NCBI GenBank assembly: GCA_900552885.1
Contig: USBM01000097.1
Location: 1-7,913, forward strand
Direction of reading: 5' to 3'
Length of the DNA: 7,913 nt
Source: an uncultured Clostridium sp.
GTDB taxonomy: Bacteria > Bacillota > Clostridia > Lachnospirales > Lachnospiraceae
Shown here: positions 1 through 6,131 of the stretch, one piece after another
Layout of the letters: every line of letters starts with the position of its first letter
How positions within the stretch are numbered: position 1 is the first letter of the stretch
The notes under the pieces: model-generated
The model's input: only the letters and a program-made list of their open reading frames with translations
Databases searched by the model: none
What the model was told of the DNA's origin: nothing
Made by a program: the position numbers and the translations under genes

Positions 1-108
1 TAGAATCGCGAACCTTAGTACTGCTGCGTGCGAGTCGTAGCGCGAGCGTGCCTGCACCATCATGACACCTTCGAAGCCTTGGATCATAACATTCAGGCAT
101 GCGCTCAT
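1..108 (-). other. GC-rich left edge with a partial, doubtful open reading frame
   Basis: Reading the minus strand from an ATG at 108, a frame of 36 codons stays open to the window edge, beginning MSACLNVMIQGFEGVMM. A GGAG lies 7 bases before the ATG. The stretch does not look like its neighbours: 35 of the first 60 bases are G or C, and it uses codons such as CGC, TCG and GCG that are uncommon in the adjacent genes. I recognise no domain. It could be the 5' end of a small unknown gene. I think a GC-rich intergenic repeat that happens to be open is at least as likely, because the second half (residues about 18-36, VQARSRYDSHAAVLRFAIL) resembles short spurious proteins I recall from Lachnospiraceae annotations. 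That is memory, not a search. Confidence 0.3.
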
Positions 109-143
109 ATCAACACTCCGGAGACTTACGCTGTAGAAGCGTT

Positions 144-413
144 TCAATCAATGTAGAATTGATTATCGTTAGAATCGACCGGTATACTCCGTGCTTCAAA
201 GGAATCAATGCGTATGAAGTGTCCTTCTTCTACTTTGTCAAGAAAGGAATCCACTAACGCCTGCTCTCCCTGCACTTCCAGTTCCACCCGTCCATCATCT
301 AAATTAATGGCATATCCCGTGAGTCCATAGTTCTGTGCCACATAATAAGCACGGTACCGGAATCCAACGCCCTGGACTCTGCCATCCACATAATAGTGTT
401 TGCGAATTACCAT
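144..413 (-). CDS. acyP: Acylphosphatase
   Basis: Predicted 89-residue cytosolic acylphosphatase, hydrolysing carboxyl-phosphate bonds such as those in acetyl phosphate or 1,3-bisphosphoglycerate. The family signature GRVQGVGFR is at residues 11-19; its Arg19 is the phosphate-binding residue. A matching second motif, NLDDGRVELEVQGE, supplies the catalytic Asn at about residue 37. The length is normal for the family (about 90). I chose the ATG at 413: the SD sequence AAGGTGG overlaps the stop codon of the upstream permease gene and lies 8 bases before this ATG. An in-frame GTG at 425 sits inside that SD and is rejected. Only 13 bases separate it from the permease stop, so it is probably co-transcribed and possibly translationally coupled. 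Its physiological link to the purine genes is unclear, as acylphosphatases are often placed in unrelated operons. Confidence 0.93.
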   Translation of the reverse strand: MVIRKHYYVDGRVQGVGFRYRAYYVAQNYGLTGYAINLDDGRVELEVQGEQALVDSFLDKVEEGHFIRIDSFEARSIPVDSNDNQFYID

Positions 414-421
414 AATACATA

Positions 422-428
422 CCACCTT
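422..428 (-). promoter_or_regulatory. Ribosome binding site of the acylphosphatase gene
   Basis: AAGGTGG on the minus strand, starting inside the TAA stop of the permease gene and 8 bases before the ATG at 413. It decides the start in favour of that ATG over the GTG at 425. The overlap suggests ribosomes finishing the permease can reinitiate here. Confidence 0.8.
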
Positions 429-1767
429 ATGCCTGTTCTGTCACTGTTTCCTTATCCTTTGGCAGGATCAGATTTGCGATAATCGCTACTAAGAATACGA
501 CTGCAACACAGTTCTCAGCGAAGATCTGCCGGATAATCTCCGGGAAGATAGCAAAGATCTCCGGTACTGTCGTAAATCCCAATCCAATACTTAACGAAAG
601 TGCCACGATCACGGTATTCCGGTGAGAGAATCCGCATTTCTCGATCATCTGGATTCCGGACACCACAATGTTACCAAACATCATGATCGTACAACCACCA
701 AGTACCGCATCCGGTAACGTTGCAAGCGCTGTACCGACCGCCGGAACAAATCCGGCAATGATCATAATGATCGCACCCATTAAGATCGTGAAACGGTTCA
801 CTACTTTCGTCATGGCAACCAGACCAACATTCTGGCTGAAGGATGTGATCGGCATACAGCCAAACAGACCGGATAACGCACTGATAAATCCATCACAGGC
901 AATCGAACCACTAATCTCTTTCTCTGTCACCTCCCTGCCTAATCCGGATGCCGCTACGGCTGATGTATCACCGATCGTCTCTGTAGCAGACACTAAGAAG
1001 ATCATCGTAACTGATACGATCGCACTGATATTAAACTCCGGCTTAAATGGCATGAAATGTGGCACTGACACAATTCCGCAATCCGCAAATCCAGAAAAAT
1101 CAACCTTTCCCATTGGAATGGCAACCAGATATCCGACAACCAATCCGGCAAGAACGGATAACTGCTTATAATGCTTCTTTGCCACAATATTAAACACAAG
1201 ACACACCACTAAGGTAATCGTTCCAAGAATCAGATTCTTTGCGGAACCAAAATCCTTTGCTCCACTTCCTCCGCCAAAGGACGTTGCGCCTACATTCAAC
1301 AAGGAAAATCCAATTGCGGTTACCACGGATGCCGCCACGATCGGAGATACCAGCTTACGCCAATACTTGGCAAGCAGTCCAAGCGTTCCCTCGATCACAC
1401 CACCTACGATCACAGCACCTACAACTGCACCATATCCATACTGCGCACCAATAAAGCAAAAAATGGATACGAATGTAAAACTGATTCCCATTACGATCGG
1501 CAATCCGGAACCAATTCTCCACACCGGATACAACTGAATGATCGTTCCGATTCCCGCAATGATCATGGCACATTGGATCAGCATCGCAATCTGTTTACTC
1601 TCCATACCACACACGCCTGCCACGATCATAACCGGAGCAATATTAGCCACAAACATCGCCAAGATATGCTGCAATCCGAACGGAATCGCACTTGCGACCG
1701 GCACGCGTCCGTCTAACCGGTAAATGTTATCAATACTTGCAGGTGTCTGATTTGTCTTCTCTTTCAT
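427..1767 (-). CDS. pbuX: NCS2-family xanthine/uracil permease
   Basis: A 446-residue integral membrane nucleobase:cation symporter of the NCS2 (nucleobase-ascorbate transporter) family, importing a purine or pyrimidine base with H+ or Na+. The hydrophobic profile fits the family's 12-14 membrane segments. Family landmarks are present: the QH motif GLQHILAMF (residues 31-39), an acidic membrane motif ATETIGDTSA (261-270) whose Glu263 matches the substrate-binding Glu of characterised members, and the signature SQNVGLVAMTKVVNRFT (311-327). The SD AGGA lies 9 bases before the ATG. The gene follows xpt after 116 bases, the arrangement of the Bacillus subtilis xpt-pbuX operon, which makes xanthine the likeliest substrate. 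Uracil or another purine cannot be excluded from sequence. The leader lacks a purine riboswitch but has unusual G-runs. Confidence 0.9.
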   Translation of the reverse strand: MKEKTNQTPASIDNIYRLDGRVPVASAIPFGLQHILAMFVANIAPVMIVAGVCGMESKQIAMLIQCAMIIAGIGTIIQLYPVWRIGSGLPIVMGISFTFVSIFCFIGAQYGYGAVVGAVIVGGVIEGTLGLLAKYWRKLVSPIVAASVVTAIGFSLLNVGATSFGGGSGAKDFGSAKNLILGTITLVVCLVFNIVAKKHYKQLSVLAGLVVGYLVAIPMGKVDFSGFADCGIVSVPHFMPFKPEFNISAIVSVTMIFLVSATETIGDTSAVAASGLGREVTEKEISGSIACDGFISALSGLFGCMPITSFSQNVGLVAMTKVVNRFTILMGAIIMIIAGFVPAVGTALATLPDAVLGGCTIMMFGNIVVSGIQMIEKCGFSHRNTVIVALSLSIGLGFTTVPEIFAIFPEIIRQIFAENCVAVVFLVAIIANLILPKDKETVTEQA

Positions 1768-1798
1768 GTCTTATAATCCTATTCTTTCTCTTATTATT

Positions 1799-1874
1799 CC
1801 CCATTCCCACATTCTTCTCAAAAAACTGCTACACTTATCTGATTCCCATACCCGGCTCATCCCATAATCTGCCC
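1799..1874 (-). other. G-run-rich leader between xpt and the permease gene
   Basis: This spacer (1768-1883) contains no gene. On the mRNA strand it carries GGG runs at 1872-1874, 1861-1863, 1851-1853 and 1845-1847, with loops of 8, 7 and 3 bases, then GGG at 1806-1808 and GGGG at 1799-1802. The first four form a loose G-quadruplex pattern; the last two are a possible alternative pair. A T6 run (1824-1829 on the plus strand as A-rich bases) follows but has no strong stem before it, so I do not call a terminator. No purine aptamer core is visible. Confidence 0.35.
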
Positions 1875-1883
1875 GATCATCCT

Positions 1884-2468
1884 TCATTCCTGCTCGCGGA
1901 ACACAATCTCTCCCGTCTCATCATTCATGGATTCTACAATTGCTAATGACTCTAACCGGATTCCCTGCTCGCGGATATTCTTACCGCCCACCTGGAAGCC
2001 TTTCTCAATCGCAATACCCACACCGACTACTTCTGCACCGGCATTCTGTATGAGGTCGATCAGACCTGCAACGGCACATCCATTGGCAAGAAAATCATCA
2101 ATAATTAAGATCTTCTCACCCGGCTTCAAATACTTCTTAGATACGATCACATCATAGACTCTCTTCTTTGTAAATGACTCTACCTTTGTTGCGTATACAT
2201 CGCCATCAATATTGACACTCTGTGCTTTCTTGGCAAACACGACCGGCACGCCAAAATGCTGTGCTACCACACAGGCAATCCCGATTCCGGAAGCTTCAAT
2301 GGTAAGAATCTTATCAATCTTCTGATCTGCAAAGAGACGTTTCCATTCCTCTCCCATCTGTGCAAAGAGATTCACGTCCATCTGATGATTCAGGAAGCTG
2401 TCTACCTTTAATACATTACCCGGTTTCACAATACCATCTTTTCTGATTCTGTCTTCTAATGCTTTCAT
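1884..2468 (-). CDS. xpt: Xanthine phosphoribosyltransferase
   Basis: A 194-residue cytosolic type I phosphoribosyltransferase that converts xanthine plus PRPP into XMP and pyrophosphate, feeding salvaged base into GMP synthesis. It aligns closely from memory with Bacillus subtilis Xpt (194 residues). The N-terminal VLKVDSFLNHQMD (19-31) includes Leu20 and Asn27, which bind the base in that enzyme. The PRPP loop ILIIDDFLANG is at 120-130, and VGVGIAIEKGFQ lies near 150-160. The SD GAGG is 7 bases before the ATG. The gene starts 14 bases after the stop of the HAD phosphatase gene and precedes a nucleobase permease, so import and phosphoribosylation of xanthine are encoded together. No guanine-type riboswitch is seen upstream, unlike the Bacillus operon. 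Confidence 0.96.
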   Translation of the reverse strand: MKALEDRIRKDGIVKPGNVLKVDSFLNHQMDVNLFAQMGEEWKRLFADQKIDKILTIEASGIGIACVVAQHFGVPVVFAKKAQSVNIDGDVYATKVESFTKKRVYDVIVSKKYLKPGEKILIIDDFLANGCAVAGLIDLIQNAGAEVVGVGIAIEKGFQVGGKNIREQGIRLESLAIVESMNDETGEIVFREQE

Positions 2469-2482
2469 ACTTCTTCCTCTCT

Positions 2483-3289
2483 CTATTTGAAATATTTGTT
2501 GATCACTTCCACTAATCCATCTTCATCGTTAGAATGTACGGTTACATAATCAGCCGCTTCCTTGACACGTTCCTGTGCATTTGCCATTGCCACCCCAACA
2601 CCTGCGTATTCTATCATAGACTGGTCGTTAAAACCATCTCCGCACGCAACTGCATCTTCTTTATCCATTCCTATAATCTCGAATAAACGGGCTAACGATG
2701 CCGCTTTATCTATTCCCTGTGGCATAACCTCAATAAAGAACGGTTCAGACCGGTATATGCTTAACACATCTCCATATCGTTCTACCAACTCTTTTTCCCA
2801 TTGTGGTGCCACATCTACAGCCGCCGTGAACAGGCATTTATTCACATCAAAGTCTACATACTCCGGAAAATTATTAACCGTAGTTAAATTCATATGGTTA
2901 ATATCTGCTTCCTTCTGCATATATTCATCAATACGGGTCCCTGTCACCACCTTATCCTGTTCATACGTCACAAGCCCCATATCATGTTCCACTGCATATT
3001 CATACAACGGACGGATATATTCTAACGGAAACTTCTGCTGATAGACAACTTCTTTCGTCTTCACATTCATAACTCTTGCACCATTAAAGCTTAGAATGTA
3101 TCCACCAAAACGTTCTAGCTGTAACGCATCCGATACTCCTTTTATGCCGTATGTTGGCCGGCCGGATGCCAATGTGACGATCACACCCCGTTCCTGTGCA
3201 TCCAACAATGCTTCCAATGTCTTCGGTGTAATCTCCTTCTTACTATTCGTCAGTGTTCCATCAAGATCCAAAATGATCATTTTCTTCAT
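2483..3289 (-). CDS. Cof-type HAD-IIB family sugar/nucleotide phosphatase
   Basis: A 268-residue haloacid dehalogenase superfamily hydrolase of the Cof/YidA type (HAD-IIB cap). All four catalytic motifs are visible: DLDGT at 8-12 (nucleophile Asp8, acid Asp10), Ser42 in LASGRP, Lys195 in GIDKAASL, and GDGFND at 217-222 for Mg2+. Residues about 80-190 form the C2-type cap that sets substrate choice. Such enzymes dephosphorylate sugar phosphates, flavin or nucleotide intermediates, and the substrate here cannot be read from the sequence. The start has AAAGGA 11 bases upstream, slightly long; the in-frame Met4 would be further away still. It lies 119 bases after coaBC and 14 bases before xpt, so it is probably transcribed with the purine salvage genes. 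A role in nucleotide or PRPP-related turnover is only a guess from position. Confidence 0.9.
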   Translation of the reverse strand: MKKMIILDLDGTLTNSKKEITPKTLEALLDAQERGVIVTLASGRPTYGIKGVSDALQLERFGGYILSFNGARVMNVKTKEVVYQQKFPLEYIRPLYEYAVEHDMGLVTYEQDKVVTGTRIDEYMQKEADINHMNLTTVNNFPEYVDFDVNKCLFTAAVDVAPQWEKELVERYGDVLSIYRSEPFFIEVMPQGIDKAASLARLFEIIGMDKEDAVACGDGFNDQSMIEYAGVGVAMANAQERVKEAADYVTVHSNDEDGLVEVINKYFK

Positions 3290-3408
3290 GATGATATATA
3301 TCCTTTCATTCTGTTCTATATGATTCCTATAATATAAGTACAGCTAGTACACCGGCTTCCATGCAGCCTGCAATCCATCAGACGGTGCATATACACATAC
3401 TCTGTATA
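3290..3408 (-). other. coaBC-HAD intergenic spacer, no clear terminator or promoter
   Basis: An AU-rich hairpin with 7-bp arms (3389-3409) overlaps the first base of the coaBC stop codon region but has no U-tract, so termination here is doubtful. A -10-like TATTAT lies at 3329-3334 without a matching -35. Just upstream of it TGTACT occurs twice with a 9-base period (3346-3351 and 3337-3342). Read-through from coaBC into the HAD gene is possible. Confidence 0.3.
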
Positions 3409-4605
3409 TTACCGCTGACCCAGCTCCATCATCTCATCTAAGATAACCTTTGCCGCCTCTTCTTTGGAGAGGATTGGAAGCTCCTTCGTCCCATCCTTCC
3501 TGATCAGCGTGATCACATTCGTATCGGTTCCAAAGCCCGCACCTGCAACCTTCAAATTATTCGCAGCGATCATATCCACATTCTTCGAGGTCAGCTTCTT
3601 CGTTGCATTCTCAAGGAGATCCTTCGTCTCCATGGCAAATCCGCAGATCACCTGTCCCGGCTTTCTGTGTTCTCCGATATACTTCAGAATATCCACAGTC
3701 CGAACTAAGGAAACGGACATATCTGCATCACTCTTCTTCATCTTATCCGTTGCAACATGCTCCGGGGTATAATCTGCAACTGCGGCCGCCTTCACAATAT
3801 AATCCATATCCGCATAATGCTCTTTCACTGCCTCAAACATATCTGCCGCACTGACAACCGGAATCACTTTCACAAATGGGGGCTTCTCAATTGCAGTCTG
3901 TCCTGTGATCAGCGTAACCTCTGCTCCCCGCTCCATTGCACATCTTGCAATGGCATATCCCATCTTACCGGTTGAATGATTCGATATGAAACGAACCGGA
4001 TCCATCGCCTCAATGGTCGGTCCTGCTGTAACCAACACCTTCTTACCCTGCATATCCTTCTCGTAATGCAGTTCTTTGAGAATGTAGGACAACAGTACCT
4101 CTTCTGACGGCAGCTTACCTGCTCCGGTATCTCCACATGCGAGATACCCCGTTGCCGGAACGATAATATCATATCCAAACCGCTTCAGTTTCTCTATATT
4201 ATCCTGCACAATCGCATTCTCGAACATATTCGTATTCATTGCCGGAGCAATATACTTCGGTGCTTTGCATGCCATGATCGTTGTTGTCAGCATATCATCT
4301 GCAATGCCATTCGCAATCTTCCCGATCACATTGGCGCTTGCCGGAGCCACCATAAAAATATCTGCCCTCTTTGCCAGTGCTACATGTTCCACATTAAATT
4401 GAAAATTCCGATCAAACGTATCGACTAAACACTTATTGGAAGTTAAAGTCTCAAACGTAATCGGATTAATAAAATTCGTTGCATTCTGTGTCATGATGAC
4501 ATGCACATCTGCATGCAGCTTCACTAACATACTTGCAAGATTCGCTATCTTATATGCCGCTATGGAGCCTGTCACTCCTAACACAACCGTCTTTCCTGTT
4601 AACAT
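3409..4605 (-). CDS. coaBC: Bifunctional phosphopantothenoylcysteine decarboxylase / phosphopantothenate-cysteine ligase
   Basis: A 398-residue fusion enzyme (Dfp) performing two steps of CoA synthesis: CoaB joins 4'-phosphopantothenate to cysteine using CTP, and FMN-dependent CoaC decarboxylates the product to 4'-phosphopantetheine. The CoaC flavoprotein half (about 1-180) has GVTGSIAAYK (10-19), catalytic His74 in VEHVALA, the PAMN motif with Asn124, and Cys157 in ACGDTGAGKL. The CoaB half (about 188-398) has VTAGPTIEAMDPVRFISN (192-209) with Asn209 and Lys288 in DKMKK. All sit one residue before their Escherichia coli equivalents. I chose the ATG at 4605 because GGAGG lies 6-7 bases before it and a promoter ends just upstream. 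The frame extends to an ATG at 4668, but that lies inside the promoter and palindrome. The gene follows panD's terminator and continues the same pathway. Confidence 0.97.
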   Translation of the reverse strand: MLTGKTVVLGVTGSIAAYKIANLASMLVKLHADVHVIMTQNATNFINPITFETLTSNKCLVDTFDRNFQFNVEHVALAKRADIFMVAPASANVIGKIANGIADDMLTTTIMACKAPKYIAPAMNTNMFENAIVQDNIEKLKRFGYDIIVPATGYLACGDTGAGKLPSEEVLLSYILKELHYEKDMQGKKVLVTAGPTIEAMDPVRFISNHSTGKMGYAIARCAMERGAEVTLITGQTAIEKPPFVKVIPVVSAADMFEAVKEHYADMDYIVKAAAVADYTPEHVATDKMKKSDADMSVSLVRTVDILKYIGEHRKPGQVICGFAMETKDLLENATKKLTSKNVDMIAANNLKVAGAGFGTDTNVITLIRKDGTKELPILSKEEAAKVILDEMMELGQR

Positions 4606-4610
4606 CTTCT

Positions 4611-4618
4611 TCCTCCGG
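4611..4618 (-). promoter_or_regulatory. Ribosome binding site of coaBC
   Basis: CCGGAGGA on the minus strand, with the GGAGG core 6-7 bases before the ATG at 4605. It fixes the start there and excludes the 21-residue longer reading from 4668, which has no SD and begins within the hairpin. Confidence 0.9.
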
Positions 4619-4639
4619 TCAATTAATCTATCTTCGTAA

Positions 4640-4668
4640 ACTATACAACGGGGCACTTGAAAAATCAA
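4640..4668 (-). promoter_or_regulatory. Predicted sigma-A-type promoter of coaBC
   Basis: TTGATT at 4668-4663 as -35 (4 of 6 consensus positions) and TATAGT at 4645-4640 as -10 (5 of 6), separated by exactly 17 bases. Transcription would start near 4633, giving a leader of about 28 bases that contains the GGAGG ribosome binding site. The promoter lies just after the panD terminator, so coaBC can be expressed independently of the upstream operon. The -35 and most of the spacer lie within a perfect inverted repeat. Confidence 0.6.
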
Positions 4669-4674
4669 GTGCCC
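4651..4674. repeat. Perfect 24-bp palindrome over the coaBC promoter (candidate operator)
   Basis: Arms GGGCACTTGA and TCAAGTGCCC (10 bp each, no mismatch) flank a 4-base AAAA centre. Neither strand has a U-tract after it, so it is not a usual terminator. It covers the -35 and the upstream part of the spacer of the predicted coaBC promoter, the classic position for a repressor site. As it ends upstream of the predicted transcription start it would not be in the coaBC mRNA itself. A decayed terminator is the main alternative. Confidence 0.5.
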
Positions 4675-4690
4675 GAAGCATATTTAAAAC

Positions 4691-4740
4691 CATAAAATAA
4701 AAACGGACGACGGTACAGATCTACAATCTATACCGTCGTC
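4691..4740 (-). terminator. Intrinsic terminator of the panG-panB-panC-panD operon
   Basis: Starting 8 bases after the panD stop, 4740-4706 folds into a 16-bp stem (GACGACGGTATAGATT with its partner, including two G-U pairs) closed by a 3-base loop. The stem is followed by CGTTTTTATTTTA. On the opposite strand there is no U-tract, so it acts only on minus-strand transcripts. It separates the pantothenate operon from coaBC. Confidence 0.9.
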
Positions 4741-4747
4741 TGCCTTC

Positions 4748-5137
4748 TTATCTCGGACTCAATTCTCCATGCTTCTCATATCGGGATACCTGGATGATCC
4801 GGTTCTTGTCATCCACAAAAACGACATGTGGTCTGTGTTCCTTTGCTTCCTCCGGTGTCATCTGTGCATACGACATAATGATCACATGGTCACCAACTGC
4901 AACCTGACGTGCAGCAGCACCATTTAAGCATATCATACCACTCCCCGGTTCTCCGGCGATCGTATATGTCTCAAACCGGTTGCCGTTCTCTACGTCAACG
5001 ATCTGGACATACTCATATTCTAAGATTCCTGCAGCATCCATTAATTCCGGATCTACCGTGATACTTCCCACATAATTAAGCTCTGCCTGTACGACAGTCG
5101 CCCGGTGAATCTTACCTTTTAGCATATTAATCAACAT
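4748..5137 (-). CDS. panD: Aspartate 1-decarboxylase precursor
   Basis: A 129-residue proenzyme that decarboxylates L-aspartate to beta-alanine, the second substrate of PanC. Like all bacterial PanD it should self-cleave between Gly24 and Ser25 (YVGS motif), turning Ser25 into the catalytic pyruvoyl group of the alpha chain. Lys9, Tyr22, Arg54, Thr57, Tyr58 and Asn72 are all present at the same numbers as in Escherichia coli PanD, and NGAAA (72-76) is intact, so the enzyme looks fully active. The ATG at 5137 has AGGT about 9 bases upstream; the in-frame Met5 has no SD. It lies 31 bases after panC and is last in the operon, followed directly by a strong terminator. Confidence 0.97.
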   Translation of the reverse strand: MLINMLKGKIHRATVVQAELNYVGSITVDPELMDAAGILEYEYVQIVDVENGNRFETYTIAGEPGSGMICLNGAAARQVAVGDHVIIMSYAQMTPEEAKEHRPHVVFVDDKNRIIQVSRYEKHGELSPR

Positions 5138-5168
5138 ATCAACTGTACCTCGTTCTTTTTTGTATTCC

Positions 5169-6014
5169 TTACATTAGGATCCGGTTATCGATCAGACGTG
5201 TGGTTCCAATATATACTGCAATGGCGATCAATACAGCGCCCTCAACCTTCTCGATTGGCTGGATCGTATCAAAGCTTACCACTTCCACATAATCAATCTT
5301 TGCAAGTGGACAGGTATGTAACTTATCGATAATGATCTGCTTTACTTTTGCTGCATCCTTTTCCCCTGCGTTGATCGCATCCATAGCCGCTTCTAAGGAC
5401 TGGTTCAGGATAACCGCCTGCTTTCTCTCTTCTTCAGAAAGATATGTATTCCGGGAACTCTTTGCAAGTCCGTCTTCTTCCCGGATGATCGGACATCCAA
5501 TGATCTCAATGTCAAAGTTAAGATCCATTACCATACGGCGGATAATCGCAAGCTGCTGTGCATCCTTCTGTCCAAAGTAAGCACGATCCGCAGGTATAAT
5601 ATGGAACAACTTCGATACGACGGTCTGCACACCGCGAAAATGTACCGGACGGCTGGCGCCACACAACTTCTCCGGCAATGTATGCATATCCACATAAGCA
5701 TGGAAATCCGGTCCATACATCTCCTCTACCTCCGGATGGAAGATCAGATCTACGCCTGCTGCTTCACAGATCTTAGAATCCCGGTCAAGATCTCTTGGAT
5801 AAGACTCCAAGTCCTCATTTGGACCAAACTGCATCGGATTCACAAATATACTGACAACCACCTTGTCATTCTCTTTTCTGGCACGCTCCATCAGACTCTT
5901 GTGCCCTTCATGCAGATAACCCATGGTCGGAACTAATGCAACCGACAGTCCCTGCTTCTTCCACTCCTTAACCTGTGCTCTTACCTCATCAATCTTACCT
6001 GAAATCTTCATCAT
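5169..6014 (-). CDS. panC: Pantothenate synthetase (pantoate-beta-alanine ligase)
   Basis: A 281-residue cytosolic ligase that activates pantoate with ATP to pantoyl-adenylate and transfers it to beta-alanine, giving pantothenate. It is a Rossmann-fold nucleotidyltransferase with PTMGYLHEGH at 29-38 (HIGH-type motif, His35 and His38), VNPMQFGPNEDLESYPR (58-74), GASRPVHFRGVQTVVSKLF (119-137), YFGQKDAQQ (146-154) and KSSRNTYLS (185-193, KMSKS-like). The length is normal for the family. Two consecutive ATGs start the frame; AGGA is 4 bases before the first (6014) and 7 before the second (6011), so the second may be the real initiator, removing one residue. It sits between panB (117-base structured spacer) and panD (31 bases), the protein making its other substrate. 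Confidence 0.97.
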   Translation of the reverse strand: MMKISGKIDEVRAQVKEWKKQGLSVALVPTMGYLHEGHKSLMERARKENDKVVVSIFVNPMQFGPNEDLESYPRDLDRDSKICEAAGVDLIFHPEVEEMYGPDFHAYVDMHTLPEKLCGASRPVHFRGVQTVVSKLFHIIPADRAYFGQKDAQQLAIIRRMVMDLNFDIEIIGCPIIREEDGLAKSSRNTYLSEEERKQAVILNQSLEAAMDAINAGEKDAAKVKQIIIDKLHTCPLAKIDYVEVVSFDTIQPIEKVEGAVLIAIAVYIGTTRLIDNRILM

Positions 6015-6044
6015 CTAATCCTTCTTTCCTTACAATTCTATGTG

Positions 6045-6126
6045 TGCGAAAGTTCACATCCTATATCGGATAATCTTGTGTAACAAATTCATAAGATTAT
6101 CCTTGATACCCAGAATTACTTTCGCA
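6045..6126. repeat. Nested inverted-repeat element between panB and panC
   Basis: The 117-base panB-panC spacer holds an 82-base symmetric structure. The outer arms are TGCGAAAGT (6045-6053) and ACTTTCGCA (6118-6126), 9 bp and perfect. The inner arms are GGATAATCTT (6068-6077) and AAGATTATCC (6093-6102), 10 bp and perfect, extended by TATC/GATA (6064-6067 with 6105-6108) across a 2-base bulge. No U-tract follows on the minus strand, so it is not an intrinsic terminator. It would be transcribed within the operon mRNA, where it could affect processing or stability. Alternatively it is a small dispersed palindromic repeat (MITE-like); no clear target-site duplication was seen. Confidence 0.6.
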
Positions 6127-6131
6127 TCTCA

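Noticed and set aside
114..143. Terminator after the acylphosphatase gene
   Set aside because: ACGCT/AGCGT (5 bp) and CTCCGGAG are short palindromes with no following U-tract.
414..425. GTG start giving a 93-residue acylphosphatase
   Set aside because: The GTG overlaps the SD AAGGTGG itself. The ATG at 413 is 8 bases after that SD and gives the usual family N-terminus.
668..1171. Plus-strand open frame of 167 codons, and others such as 2562-3041, 5601-5936 and 6367-6693
   Set aside because: All lie opposite well-recognised conserved genes, show no family motifs, and have low-complexity shadow compositions.
3290..3408. Purine riboswitch upstream of the HAD-xpt-permease unit
   Set aside because: The conserved aptamer core (UNUCUACC-type joint and its loops) is not present on the minus strand; only an AU-rich hairpin and short repeats are seen.
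3389..3409. Intrinsic terminator after coaBC
   Set aside because: The 7-bp ATATACA/TGTATAT hairpin is AU-rich, overlaps the stop codon and has no U-tract.
4606..4668. N-terminal extension of coaBC by 21 residues to an ATG at 4668
   Set aside because: It starts inside the predicted promoter and palindrome, has no ribosome binding site, and lacks similarity to the CoaC N-terminus. The ATG at 4605 has GGAGG at good spacing.
4651..4674. Palindrome before coaBC as a second terminator of the pan operon
   Set aside because: The stem is strong but the bases after it on the minus strand are CGTTGTATAG, not a U-tract, and a good terminator already lies just upstream at 4691-4740.
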